Part shown: piece after piece, positions 1-12,185 of the stretch
How positions within the stretch are numbered: the stretch's first letter is position 1
Layout of the letters: each line of letters starts with the position of its first letter
NCBI RefSeq assembly: GCF_963924675.1
Contig: NC_089238.1
Coordinates: 23,293,815 to 23,357,814 of the forward strand
DNA from: Phocoena phocoena
Taxonomy: Eukaryota > Chordata > Mammalia > Artiodactyla > Phocoenidae
Direction: 5' to 3'
DNA: 64,000 nucleotides
Translations under genes and position numbers: made by a program
The notes under the pieces: model-generated
Seen by the model: only the letters and a program-made list of their open reading frames with translations
Database searches by the model: none
Told to the model about the DNA's origin: nothing

Positions 1-438
1 GCTTATATGTAAAAGGAACTTTTCAAAAGTGATCAACTTAAGGATCTTGAGGTATGGAGATTATCCTGTGTTTTATGTGATTATCTGGGTGGGCCCAATG
101 TAATTCACAAGGGTCCTTATGAGAGGGAGGAAGGAGGTCAAAGTTAGTGTCAGAAGGTGATGTGAGGGCAGAAGCAGAGGGGAAATCTGCGCAGAGCCAG
201 CAGATCTGCTGATGTGGGCCTCAGCAGAGCCAGGATAGCTTCTAGAAGCTGAAAGAGTTAAAGAATAAATTCTCTACTGGAGCCTCCAGAAGGAACCAAC
301 CCTGGCAACAGCTTGGTTTTAGCTTCATAAGACTCATACAGAAATTCTGACGTCTAGAACTGTTGCAAAATAAATGTGCATTGTTCAGCCATTAAATTTG
401 TGATAATTTGTTACAGTAGCACTAGGAAACTAATACAT
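1..438 (+). mobile_element. MaLR (MLT1-type) LTR, 5' end cut by window
   Basis: The text runs through 'gattatctgggtgggcccaa', 'ggtccttatgagagg' and 'gcctccagaaggaacc', and ends 'gtagcactaggaaactaatac'-like. This is the standard second half of an MLT1-type non-autonomous ERVL-MaLR LTR. MaLR internal sequence follows directly. The family call is from memory; the subfamily is not resolved. Confidence 0.75.
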
Positions 439-714
439 ATTTTGGTGCAGGAAGTGGTGTACTGTTGTAACAAATATCTAAGTATATGGAAGTGACTTTG
501 AAATTAGGTAACCAGTGGAGGCTGGAACAATTTTGAGGAGCATGATAGAAAAAGCCTAAACTGCTTTGAACAGACTGTTGTTTGTAGAAATATGTATGTT
601 AAAGACTGAAGGCTCAGAAGAATGATCAAAAAAATCTATACCTTCACAGAGTATACCTAAATCATCATAAATAGATTGTTGGTGGAAAACTGGATGTTAA
701 AAGCTCTGCTGGTG

Positions 715-834
715 GCTTCCCTGGTGGCGCAGTGGTTGAGAGTCCGCCTGCCGATGCAGGGGACACAGGTTTGTGCCCAGGTCCGGGAAGATCCCACATG
801 CCGCGGAGCGGTTAGGCCCGTGAGTCATGGCCGC
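715..834 (+). mobile_element. CHR-type tRNA-derived SINE, truncated
   Basis: It starts 'gcttccctggtggcgcagtg', followed by 'gatgcaggggacacagg' and 'gggaagatcccacatgcc'. This is the pol III-derived head of the CHR SINE. It stops after about 120 bp with no A-rich tail or clear flanking repeat. It sits inside the MaLR internal region, whose sequence resumes at 'gacttgtgtcc'. Confidence 0.85.
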
Positions 835-1431
835 GTCTGACTTGTGTCCAACAATTATATTAAAAACAGAATTGTAACTGATGAATGTAGACCTTCAACT
901 GAAGAGATTCTGAAGAAAACTTTTGAAGGTAAAACTTGGTTTCACTGTTTATAAAAAGTGTGACAGGTAGGAAATACATTGAGGGAAGGACTAGTCAACA
1001 AAAAGAAACCAGAACTTGATGATTTGGGAAATTATCAGCCTATGCAGGTTGAAAAAAGATAAAAAATTAAGAGATTTGGTCAGGAAAACATGTTCAGGAG
1101 AAAATGTCAAGGACATGCATGGACAATATTTTGTTAATGCCTTGAAAGGATCAAAAATCAAAGTACTCCATCATGAATCCCCCTAAAGACATTAGGTCTG
1201 TGACTCATGTATCCCTTTAGCCATCTCAGAAGCCAAAAATGGAGATGGGTTTATCCAAGAAAGATTTGCAGAGAAGCCTCTTGTCTGATGGAGACAATTC
1301 CTCAGACACATGCAGGAGACTCACCAAGATTTTCAGAATGCTATATTAGCATAAATACTGCCAGCTTAGATGGAAAGGACCAGAGAGGATGAAATAAAAG
1401 AAGGCTGTTAGACTCTCAAAATTCTAGAGTT

Positions 1432-1477
1432 AAGAAAGAGGCTGATGAAAAAAAAAAAAAAGAAAGAGGCTGATGAA
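1432..1477 (+). repeat. 18-bp direct repeat flanking poly(A)
   Basis: The 18-mer aagaaagaggctgatgaa occurs at 1432-1449 and again at 1460-1477, with only A residues between. The form is that of a target-site duplication around an insert consisting solely of a poly(A) tail. Confidence 0.8.
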
Positions 1478-1964
1478 TTACTCAGTTTCAAACATGTACT
1501 ATCCTTTAGGAAAAAAGGATGAGCCACAGGCCGTTGGATGGAGCTGAGGGCCACAGAGGATTAGACTCAGGCCTTAAAACAAAAGTGGTACGTCTGGTTG
1601 GATTCTATAATTGCTTGAGACCAATAACTCCTTTTTTCCTTTAGTTTTCTCCCTTTTTGAATGGCAATGCCTATAATTATTATCCCATGCTTGTCCCACC
1701 ACTGTATTATGGAAGCAAATAACTTTTTTTCTAGTTTCACAGATCCATAAACGAAGAGTAATTTTGCCCTAATATCAATTATTCTGATAGCCTTACATGT
1801 GCCTAATTTAGATAATTTACACGATGAGATTATGGGGCTTTTGAGCTGATGAGACTTAAATGACATTCTGGACTTGAGCTGATGCACTAACGGATTGAGA
1901 CTTTCAGGGATGTTGAGATGGACTGAGTGTATTTTGCATGCAGTATGAGGCTGAATCATTAGGA

Positions 1965-2860
1965 ACTCAGAGGGTCTCAGATCATGGTAAGCTTAGTAAT
2001 CGTCCCACAAAGAAGACCACAATATTCCTTATAAAAGGGAAGTAGAAGAATGGTAGCAAGGGAGAAGATGTAACAATGGAAGCAGAGATCAGAAAAGATT
2101 GTCATGGTTAATTTTACCTGTCAACTTCACTGGGCCATGGGGTGTCCAAACATTTGGTTAAACATTATTCTGGGCGTGTCTTTGAGGGTGTTTCTGGGTG
2201 AGACTAACATTCAAATTGGTAGAATTCCTAAAGCAGATTTACCTTCCCTAATGTGGGTGGGTCTCATCCCATCAATTAAAGACATGAATAGAACAAAAAG
2301 GCTGAGTAAGAGGGAACTCTGTCATTGAGTTGGGACATGTTCTTTTTTGGCTTGGGACTCGGACTGAAACACTGACTTTTCTTGGGTTTTGAGCCTGCTA
2401 GAATTTGGACTGGAACTTATACTATCGACTTTCCTGGTTCAGACGCGGACTGGAACGACACACTGGCTCTCCTTGGTCTTCAGCCTGTTAACTGCAGATC
2501 ACAGGACTTCTTAGCCTCCATAATCATGTGAGCAAATTCCTTAAAAAAATCCCAATCCCTCCTCCTCCCCTCTCTCAATTTCTATCTGTCTATCTCCTAT
2601 TGGTTCTGTTTCTCTGGAGAACCCTGAATAAATACAATGATGCTACACTGTTGGCTTTGACAATGGAGGTTGGCAGCCTTGAGAAGTCAGAAAAGGCAAG
2701 GGAAGAGATTTTTAGCTACAGCCTCCAGAAAGAACCAGCACTGCTAGTACTTTGATTTTAGCCCAGTGAAACTGATTTCAGACTTTTGACCTCCAGAATT
2801 GTGACAGAATAAATTTGTGTTTTTATGAGATACTATGTCTGTGGTAATACGCAGTTCACT
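1965..2860 (+). mobile_element. Second MaLR LTR, split by an inserted LTR
   Basis: MLT1-type LTR sequence ('attccttataaaagggaag') runs to 2099. It resumes at 2637 ('gatgctacactgttggcttt') through 'cctccagaattgtgacagaa' to about 2860. With the LTR at 1-438 it frames a whole MaLR provirus. The gap is filled by the element at 2100-2636. Confidence 0.7.
2100..2636 (+). mobile_element. ERVL-like solo LTR inside MaLR LTR
   Basis: A 537-bp unit starts TGTCATGGTTAATTTTACCT and ends ACCCTGAATAAATACA, so it has TG...CA ends and an AATAAA just before the 3' end. Flanks are aagat (2095-2099) and atgat (2637-2641), a 5-bp duplication with one mismatch. No internal retroviral genes adjoin, so it is a solo LTR. 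The exact family name is not certain. Confidence 0.6.
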
Positions 2861-2879
2861 GTCATTCTTGATACTCTTC

Positions 2880-3090
2880 TACAATATTGTACTAGTCACC
2901 ACTTGAAGCTTGAATAAATAAAATGTGGTATATCCATACTTGGAGGATTATTTAGTAAAACGAGGTATTTATACATGCTACCTCACAGGTAAACCTTGAA
3001 AACACTATGTTAAGTGAAAGAAATCAGTCATTAAGGACCAAAAATTATATAATTCCAATTATCTATAAAAATATAGATCTTGCTACCACA
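2880..3090 (+). mobile_element. Ancient L1 3' fragment
   Basis: Phrases such as 'atgtggtatatccatac', 'ccttgaaaacactatgttaa' and 'gtgaaagaaatcagtca' match the end of L1 ORF2 in old L1M families. Confidence 0.6.
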
Positions 3091-3499
3091 GACCTATTAT
3101 ATTTTTTGTTTTGTTTCTTTTAATTCATGTGTAACAACATTGAAAATAGTGACCCATTGTAGCATTTAATCTCTCAGCTTTAGGGAGAAAAGGCTGCAAA
3201 CTGAGTATCAGGAAAGACGGGATATTTTATGTCACTTACTGAAATCAACAGAAGAAAACTTTTTGCTGATACCTTTTAATTTTCCTTTTTCATTTTCCTT
3301 TGGAAGCTGTTGCGGTACAAAATTAACAGGAATAAAATAGCCATCAGTCCTTTCTCTGACAATCTGTGTGGTCTATTAGTGGTAGGAGATCACTTAGCTG
3401 TCATAGGTCTTTTGGAACTAAAGTTGACATTCATGTTGTTGACAGTGTAGTTTAAATGTTTCTTAATAAGGTAAGCTTTGGAGGGAAGGAGAAGGAATA

Positions 3500-3655
3500 G
3501 TATTTCATTTAATCACACAAGAAACTTGCAGGTAGGTATATTCATCCTTATTTTACAGATTTATAGATATATAGACAGGCTAAATACCTTGCTGTAGGAA
3601 ACAGAGCTACTAAGTGGCAGCACTGGCATTTGAACTGAAGACTAAAGTCTATGTT
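3500..3655 (-). mobile_element. MIR SINE
   Basis: It contains 'catccttattttacagattt' and 'agctactaagtggcagcactg', the MIR core read antisense to the element. Confidence 0.65.
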
Positions 3656-3815
3656 CTCTCTTTTTTTTTTTGCTATCCTAAGCTGCACTTAAAAATAAAC
3701 TTTTCTTTTAACCTCATGTGATATACAATGTAGTGGAAGAAACATGTGTTTTGCAATGCACCCTAAAAAATACCTTTTGGGATAAATGCTGTCAAAAATT
3801 GAAAAAAAAAGGCCA

Positions 3816-4670
3816 TCAGCATTATGGTGGATTGAGATGCTCCCTTTGTTCTACCCTTCAACTTAAAACCAGTAAAACATCCACAATTCAACAAAGGTGC
3901 CTCTGCCCAACACACCAGGACTCCAGAGAATTCCGCACATCTGTACATCTAAAGGTGGGTGGACTAGGACTAACAGAGGAGGTGAGAAAGGGGGACAGTG
4001 AAGGCAGGAGCTACAACCCTAGTGCCCTGGACCCCTGGCTGCAGCAGCTGAGCCCACAGCCCCAGAAAACTCAGTAGCAGCAGGGGAGGTAGCACATATG
4101 ACTCTGGCCTGGCCTCCTGGCTACTGTGGTGCCAGCACCCAGAGGTAACTGGGCAGCAGTGGCAAAAGGTCTAGGATCCTGTCCTTCCAGCTGCAGAAGT
4201 GCCCACGACTCTGGCCCCCCCACCCCCTGCCTGCAGGGCTGGCGCTCATGAACCAGAAAACAATGGACACAGAAGGGATGCCCATGACCCTGGCTCCCTC
4301 CTACCCTTTCCCTCTCCCTGTGGTGATGGAGCTCATGACTCAGGAGATCCCAGACAACACAGAGGCAAAAAAGCACCCACCACGTATGGAATATATAAAA
4401 AACAAACAAAAGACCCAAATAAATGGTCAAACCAAACCAAACAAAAATGTAGCTACAAAGAATAGAGTAGTGGTTACCAAAGGGGAAGGAGTGAGGAGGG
4501 AGGAAGGTGACATGGGTTAAGGGGATCAAGTGTATGGTGACAAATGGAAACTAAATTTTTGGTAATGAGTACACTGTAGTATACACAGAAACAGAAATTT
4601 AATGCTGTACACAAGAACCTTGTACAATGTTATAAACCAATGGTACCTCAATAAAAAAAAAGAAAACTCA
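3816..4670 (+). mobile_element. Internally deleted L1-like element
   Basis: The left part ('attatggtggattgagatgc') resembles the start of an old L1 5' UTR. It is followed by G/C-rich text with imperfectly repeated 'cccatgaccctggctccc'-like units (about 4090-4350). The right part from about 4450 ('agtagtggttaccaaagg' to 'accaatggtacctcaataaa') is a classic old L1 3' end with an A-rich tail. No ORF1 or ORF2 lies between. It could instead be two adjacent fragments. Open frames of 88-152 residues here are not genes. Confidence 0.5.
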
Positions 4671-5229
4671 CCTGTGTTTTATTTCTCTTTTCATTAATAT
4701 AACTGATTGCAAGTACATCTATAACAGAGAGGTCTGAATCTAAGTTTTACCCTATTCATGGAGAGGCATTTTCAATTCTGTCAGCCTGGGAAATTGATTC
4801 CATATTCCCAGTTTCTACCACCAGTAGTTTAATTTATACAGCTGGTAAGAATTACAAAAACTGAAGTTCAAAATCTTCCATGTTACTGCTCTTCTGAAGG
4901 AACTCTGTTACTGCTACTTAGAGGTGATAAAACTTTGTGGCTATTATTCTGGGAAGGAAGGATTAAAATGAAATAAAATGGATTAAGTATATATTCCAGA
5001 ATGCTTTTTCCTGTTCCAGAACCTCTCCACCAATTATAAAAGTTAACTGTATATGTTGATGATTCAAAAGTTAAAAAGCTAACTTTGCTTTATATTAGTA
5101 TAATTTTATGTAAAGTCAAAGTTAGCAAGGTACTCATCAATTATATAGACAATGCTTATTGGAATTTATCTTGGTGGCCATAGCGTATAAAGTAATGAAA
5201 TTTATCAACATAGTTCGTCTGGAAAGACT
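4671..5229. other. Intron, nothing recognised
   Basis: AT-rich intron of ITFG1 with no gene and no repeat I can name. Confidence 0.6.
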
Positions 5230-6380
5230 AGCATACACTCATATAAACTTAGAATCCTATTCTCTGCAAATTAGCAGGTAGGCTGGAGGAAAATAAAGAA
5301 ATTTTCAGACCTGCAAGGTCTTAGAGAAAGAGGCTGCAGACTCTCCCTGATAGAATTACTTGACTCTACCCAGAAAAATAATAGATGAATCAAAGAATGA
5401 ATGGAAGACAGGAGTGTTCAATGGTGATCAAAGCAACTAGTAAACTTTGTAGCCAAATGTAAATAACTGCCACAACAAAATGTGAAAATAAATACATAAA
5501 TAGATAAATCCTAGATGATATCAACATGGTGATGATATCACTGAATGAGGTCGGGCTGGGTAGGGGAAAGAGAATTTTAACGTATGCTAAAAATCTTGTC
5601 TTAAGGACTGTTTTGTCTCTAGTAGTTCACTAAAAAAATGAAGTTTAAATATATGTACTAAACATTTAACTGTAACAACTACAACAGAAATGAAATTTAT
5701 GATATACAAACTATCTTAGGAACTACAAAAGGAAGAAAAATTTGAATGATCAAACAGAAGGCAGAAAAATGAGAAAAAAATGATGAATACAAACATAAAA
5801 TGGTAAGAGGAAATCAAAGCATGTGTGACCACATAATAATATTACTAATAATTAAAATAACAGTAGACACTACATAGAACTTATGCTGTGCCATGCAGTG
5901 TTGTGAGTCCTTGTTGCATTGCTGTCTTAGGGTTTGAGTCTATAATTTTATTGTTCATTCTTAAGGTTATTGCATTGCAAATTCCTATCAAATATGTACC
6001 TATCAAAATGTGTGGTTTGAAGTACTTAGAAAAGAGTCTTAAAAACATTTATTAGAAACTAAGAAAATGGGAAAATTCTATTAAGTATTCAATGAAATAA
6101 AAACAAAAACAAAAATAAATCTAAAAAAAGCAAAAAAGGGAAGGAGTTAAATACAGAATTAGAAATAAAATATTTGTGAAAAATCCATCTTATTGAAAAT
6201 AAAAGTAATTTTTAAAACAAATATAACAACAAAAACACAGACATTAATGCAATAATAAAACAGACCAGCCCTAAGGCTGATGAATTAAATACAAAAGGCA
6301 AATAACATTACAAACACCTATGGATTCAAAGGAAATGTGAAAATTACAGAAGAATGCAACATCATGCCAATAAACTCAGA
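5230..6380 (+). mobile_element. Very old L1M body fragment
   Basis: 'gaatcctattctctgcaaat', 'attttcagacctgcaaggtc' and 'tgtaaataactgccaca' fit the L1 ORF1 end and inter-ORF spacer. Further on, 'ctaaggctgatgaattaaat' and 'catgccaataaactcagag' fit decayed ORF2. Divergence is high and the boundaries are loose. Confidence 0.4.
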
Positions 6381-6658
6381 GTGCGGGAGTGATTATTAAT
6401 AGATTGATTAAAATTGATTGCTAATAGAGTAAATAATATTTAATATACATCCTTTTAGAATTAACAGAGACTGTCAGTGTTTTAACTTACCATCTACATA
6501 ATTTTTTCCCTCACAACTAATTAGTGGATCCTTTTTCATTTTAGTATAGGGATTCGTTAGGGCAGAATAGGCAACCATATTGTAGAGAAAACATGAGCTT
6601 TACAAATTCCAACTACTGAAGCTGAAGTTGGTTTGTGAGTAAAGGTTAGTCAACATAG

Positions 6659-6708
6659 CAGTATGAGTTCTTCCATGATGAAACAGTATGAGTTCTTCAA
6701 TGATGAGT
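6659..6708 (+). repeat. 25-bp tandem duplication
   Basis: Two adjacent copies of cagtatgagttcttc(c/a)atgatga, at 6659-6683 and 6684-6708, differ at three positions. No mobile element is visible around it. Confidence 0.85.
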
Positions 6709-6890
6709 CATCCAGGATAAGATTTCAAACGCATTTTATCATTTTTTACTCTGCAACATCATACTGGGCTAATTTAGTATTCTCCCTCATTTGAGGTATA
6801 GAAGCTACTGAATAAGACAGTACAATCAGAAAAAGTTTAAAATGAAAGTAAAGCCTGATTAAGATACTCTATATTGTAAAAACTGATTTT

Positions 6891-7852
6891 AAAAATCACA
6901 TATTGATGTTGAGCATTCTTTCACGTGTTTGTTGGCAGTCTGTATATCTTCTTTGGAGAAATGTAAATCAAAAACTACAATGAGATATCATCTCACACAC
7001 CAGTCAAAATGGCCATCATCAAAATATCTAGAAACAATAAATGCTGGAGAGGGTGTGGAGAAAAGGGAACCCTCTTGCACTCTTGGTGGGAATGTAAATT
7101 GATACAGCCACTATGGAGAACAGTATGGAGGTTCCTTAAAAAACTAAAAATAGAACTACCATATGACCCAGCAATCCCACTACTGGGCATATACCCTGAG
7201 AAAACCATAATTCAAAAAGAGTCATGTACCAAAATGTTCATTGCAGCTCTATTTACAATAGCCCGTAGATGGAAACAACCTAAGTGTCCATCATCAGATG
7301 AATGGATAAAGATGTGGCACATATATACAATGGAATATTACTCAGCCATAAAAAGAAACGAAATTGAGCTATTTGTAATGAGGTGGATGGACCCAGAGTC
7401 TGTCATACAGAGTGAAGTAAGTCAGAAAGAGAGAGACAAATACCATATGCTAACACATATATATGGAATTGAAGAAAAAAAAATGTCATGAAGAACCTAG
7501 GGGTAAGACAGGAATAAAGACACAGACCTACTAGAGAACAGACTTGAGGATGTGGGGAGGGGGAAGGGTGAGCTGTGACAAAGCGAGAGAGAGGCATGGA
7601 CATATATACACTACCAAACGTAAGGTAGATAGCTAGTGGGAAGCAGCCGCATAGCACAGGGAGATCAGCTCGGTGCTTTGTGACCGCCTGGAGGGGTGGG
7701 ATAGGGAGGGTGGGAGGGAGGGAGACGCAAGAGGGAAGAGATATGGGAACATATGTATAACTGATTCACTTTGCTATAAAGCAGAAACTAACACACCATT
7801 GTAAAGCAATTATACTCCAATAAAGATGTAAAAAAAAAAAATCACATACTGA
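6891..7852 (+). mobile_element. Young L1 3' end with 5' inversion and TSD
   Basis: Sense sequence from about 6964 carries the end of ORF2 ('gagagggtgtggagaaaagg'), a stop and the full 3' UTR ending 'ctccaataaagatgt' plus poly(A). Before it, 6907-6963 is the same L1 in inverted orientation ('gtatatcttctttggagaaa'), which in a full L1 lies just upstream. Flanking repeats aaaaatcacatattga (6891-6906) and aaaaatcacatactga (7837-7852) are a 16-bp target-site duplication with one mismatch. The 160-residue open frame at 7009-7491 is the C-terminal piece of L1 ORF2 and is not a host gene. Confidence 0.93.
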
Positions 7853-9009
7853 AAGCTTCTGGAGACTTTATAAAAATCTGCTTAGGAGGAAGTAATACAT
7901 ACCCAGAAGTGATGTGAATATGATTCTTGAATTCAGTACCCTTATTAATTTTGAAAAACAAACATTTTACAAAAACCTTACTCTACCCCTATGTATAATT
8001 CTATAAAATACCCTAAACAAAAATATTCTTCAGTCTTCAATAAGCTGTGAATGCAGATAACTTCCCTACCCAGAGTTATTACTCATTAACTAAGGATTAG
8101 TTAAAGATTTAGAGCATAAGACTTAGCGATGTAGGTTGTAATGTCAGAAACAGGCTATTCTCCCCAGTAACATTTGAACAGATGGAAATTATGTGACATA
8201 GCCTACCAAGATGTATTTTGCAAACTACCACTAAACATTCCCCGGCAGAATAGGCATGGAATGTTTTTTCTTTTATTGTAAATTAGGAAGTCTGTTATAT
8301 TCTCACATTCATGGAAATGGTGATGAACTTCATTTAAAAAAGATTATGGTGAATCATTTGAAGTATAAAACATAAAATTAGTAAGATATTTGATCTAATT
8401 TAAAATGATATGAAACCCTTTGTTACAGTTCATAATAAAAATGAAAAACAACAGTGGCTTGAAATGTACAAGTAGATACAGGCATCTGTACTATCAATCT
8501 CTTTGCCCACTAAAGCAGAACATCTGAAATATAATGTAACCCGTCCTTGGTGACTCAGGGTATCAGTGTGAACCTAAATTATTTTATAAAGCTGAGGGTG
8601 AAGATGAAAATGCAAATTAAACTGAATGGGTAATTAGCTAATAGCTGCAAAAGTCCCCAGTAATTCTTTTTTGACAAAGTTCCAGATCCCGACTTGCTTC
8701 TGGTCATCTTCCATCGTTTCATATTGGTAGCCTGAATGTATACCACCAACACATCCAAATTATACCTCTGGTTTCCAAATTACTAACATAAGAGGCCACG
8801 TGCTTGCATATAATCAATCTCCTCTGACAGCAAGACTCAGAAAACTTATGGACTTTATTCATTTGTCTTTAGCTTGCTCCTTCTTTCTCTTGTCAGAGAG
8901 ACTTTTACTATCTGCCCAAATCATCATTTCTAACCTCTGCTAAAAATGTGTTTTTTTGGTTATATACTACTTCCTTCTAAATTTTTTTCTTACAGGGAAA
9001 GAAAAAGGA
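7853..9009. other. Intron, nothing recognised
   Basis: AT-rich unique-looking sequence with no open frame above 60 codons and no recognisable repeat. Confidence 0.6.
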
Positions 9010-9170
9010 TTCAGATTCTGTGAACTTAGAGTGCTGACTGAAACTGTGTGATCCTGGACAAGCAGTCTGACTTATCTGAGACTGTTTCCATACTTACAAA
9101 GTAAAGATAATACCACCCCATAGAAATTACTGTGAAGCAATATGCATGATAATCACTTTATAAACTAAAG
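9010..9170 (+). mobile_element. MIR SINE
   Basis: 'gtgatcctggacaagcagtc' and 'ttacaaagtaaagataatac' match the MIR core in sense orientation. Confidence 0.6.
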
Positions 9171-11974
9171 CCCTTTGCTTCCTGGCATTAACTGACAAGG
9201 ATATTGCATTTGGCCATTTATTGATTTACTTGCCATTTAACAGATTTTGGGAGCTCTCACAGCTGATACTCAGAATCTGCTCCTTTGCTGCTAAAATCCT
9301 TTGTTTAAAAAAATTTTTTTTCTTTTAGTACTTTAGAGTTGGATTCTCTATAAATCCCTGCTGGAAGCGGAGGTTTTGCTTACAATTTCATCCACTTTCA
9401 ATTTATTAATAACAATACAACTTTTCTTAACTATATTAACATTCTGATTAATATGCAATAGAACAAAGACTAAAAGTCACTCTCTTATATCTTCAGTTAA
9501 ATGCTAAAAATAAGGAATAAATATGCACTGTATGCGCTTGACAAAATGATAAGTAAATCATTAACACAACTTCTAGACTACAGTACCAGTGTTAAACAAA
9601 CACGCATTTATTCTGAGCAAATTACAATCTATGTTAGTTTTGAATTTTAAAAAATCATACAATATGGTTTAGAATATTAATTTAAATATGGTTTATCAAA
9701 TTTTCCTATAGAAACCTAATAGTTACTCAAAATTAGTATTTAAGTTTACCTATGACATTAATATTTCTAGGGGAATATTTAGAGAAATGTTTTTTCTAAC
9801 ATATGCATAAAATAAAATTTCTAGTATACCACATATTGGGCAAAAATAAAATTAAACTTTTCATTTTTGTGTACTAGTTTTTCTAGTAACTGGCTAATTA
9901 AGAAATAATAGTGATTAGAAATCCATAAGGACAAGAGTTTAATTAGATAAATGGTTCTCAAATATTCTTTGTTATAATTTATCCTCCAGTTCCTTTTAAA
10001 AACGTTTTTCAGTTCTATACTAAAGACTTAGGACATAAAATATCTTTTCAGTGTTATTTTACACATGAAATTAAAAAATTCTAAAAACAGAATTATTATT
10101 AGCTTAAGAGCACACTATTGGAATAATGTCATTCTAAGTGTGCCTTCTTTCAAAAAAATGAAAATTCAGACAATTAAGACAACATGACTACACACAGAAG
10201 ATGACAGTAAACACAGGGCAACTGAGTAGTAATGGGACAGCCAAGGGAAGAAAACATGGCTTTCAGTCAGTGGTGGCACAGATGTAAAATGGCTGACCTC
10301 AGACCGTGTTATTTTGTTTAGAGTCACTTGCTGCCTCTATATATGTCACTAATAGAGATCTTTTTCATGTAACATGATTCTAAAGGTTAACTTTCAACAA
10401 TTAGACTTTTAGCATAAAATAAAAAACAAACAGAAAGCCAAATAGCAACTCTCCTCTGAAAACAAAAAAACACAAGTTAACAAGCCACGGTTTCAGAACT
10501 TCTTTTCATGAAACACATACTGTGGATTTTATTCTTAACTGCGTAGTTAATCTCTACCTGATTTTCAAAACCTGAAGAAAAAAGGAGACAGAATTCTCCA
10601 GGTAGCAACCCTTGAAATTATAAACTGCAACCCTGTACTACTTCTTAGCAATACAGCAGTCTTGAAATCAGTTAAAAATTATAAAATGCTTTTCAACAAA
10701 AGTGAACAGTAGAAAAGGATCGTAAGGTACACTATGTCTTATTTTCCTTCTTCTATGTTTCAAAGAAAATATTATGCTGAATTTTCCTAGACAGACATCT
10801 CTCAAGTATAGGGCTATTTCTCATCTAGTGATTTAATGAACACTGAAATGCACTGAAATCTATCCTTCAATTCTCATCTATCCCAAAAGAACAAAAAAGA
10901 AACCCTGGGTTTTAAACAGTTGCTTTTATAAAAGCATCAAGAGTCTATGACTGTCTTTTACCTTATGTTTCCTATAGAGCCATAGTGTTTGTTCACTGCT
11001 GAATTAGCTGTTGATATCATCGTTATTACTGAATGGTAAAGGTAAGTTAAATATTTGATGGTTTGAAGAAGAATATGTTGATAAAGAACTTTTATGACAA
11101 AACTATAAATTGTATGTTTTTCTAAGAATAAGTAATCACACTTAAATGAATTTAAGATGTAATTTCTTATTCTTCTGAATAGGGTAAATGTTCAAATTAA
11201 AGCAATTTTTACATTTCTTTGTTTTTACGTGCCACTTTAAAAGGAATAAAAATCACATTCAACTCAGCAGTTTCTTTTGGTTACATAAGATCTGTTTCAC
11301 ACACATAAGTTATGAGTGTATATACTACTCTCTGTTAAGGATCATGATGCTCACATCCCTAGAAAGTTTTGTAAACACAACTCAGAGTGATTATAATTTC
11401 AAATCAAGGTCCTTAGAAAAGTTTAAGTACAGACATTTTATAATTTCTATAAATATTTAGGGACAGTCACTAATAATGTGTGGTTTTCTAAAAATCACAT
11501 TTCTAGATAACACTGTTTGATGTTAAAATCAACAATAGTCTGATTTTTTTTCCAGGAAAGTTATATTGCATCATGAGCCTGGTAGTAAATGTGGAGCTGA
11601 ATCACCACTAATTCCAGAGCCAACAAATGAATTAATGCTCAGAAGAAAAATTATGGATAGATACGATGTACGAGGCAAGAAAGAATAAGGGGCAAGAAAT
11701 ACAACTAATTGTAATATGAAGAATATAATAAAGCATTAAAATTTGGAAAGAGTCATATTTATGGAATCTGTCAAGATCAGGGTAATTGTGAATTTAACTA
11801 TATTGGTTTAGCTACTGGTACCTCTATCTAAGGAAAAAAAAGTAGCAACAACATTCAAAATCATTGATAATGCAATAAATATACTCAGAAATTTTGTATT
11901 TACAAATATTATCAATTGTCATGTCGAAATTCTCAACACCATTACAAAACAAGCAACAGTAAGGCAACATTCAC
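9171..11974. other. Intron, unique-looking
   Basis: 2.8 kb with no mobile element recognised. One 90-codon open frame (11188-11460, plus) has a low-complexity, Phe/His/Ser-rich translation without family likeness. It is unlikely to be coding. Confidence 0.6.
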
Positions 11975-12185
11975 TGATAGTAAAGTCAGCATGTGCTAAG
12001 TATCTTGCCAATTGCCTCATTTTTAATTTTTACCTCATGTAATTTCCACTACAACTCCATGACAGAGGTGCAGTTACTACTCTCAGTTTACAGATGGGGA
12101 GTTTAGGCAATCTGCTCAAGGTCACACAGGTGCTAAGTGGCTGGACTGAGAGCGAAGCCTAGGCTCAACTCTTAACCTCCATGGT
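11975..12185 (-). mobile_element. MIR SINE
   Basis: 'tttacagatggggagtttag', 'tcaaggtcacacaggtgc' and 'taagtggctggactgag' are the MIR core, antisense. It lies about 260 bp from the ITFG1 exon at 12446-12618. Confidence 0.8.

Larger units (their letters stand above)
439..1964 (+). mobile_element. MaLR internal region, decayed
   Basis: Directly after the LTR comes 'tttggtgcaggaagtgg' and a run resembling MaLR internal sequence (for example 'gaggagcatgatagaaaaag' at 536-555). The block is non-coding, as MaLR interiors usually are, and short open frames in it on either strand are chance. A CHR SINE (715-834) and a poly(A) stretch flanked by a direct repeat (1432-1477) interrupt it. Similarity fades toward the 3' end, so that boundary is approximate. 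Confidence 0.6.

Noticed and set aside
4071..4529. 152-residue minus-strand open frame
   Set aside because: It runs antisense through a GC-rich repeated middle and an L1 3' end. The composition explains the lack of stops.
7009..7491. 160-residue open frame
   Set aside because: It is the C-terminal end of L1 ORF2 in a 5'-truncated copy, not a host gene.
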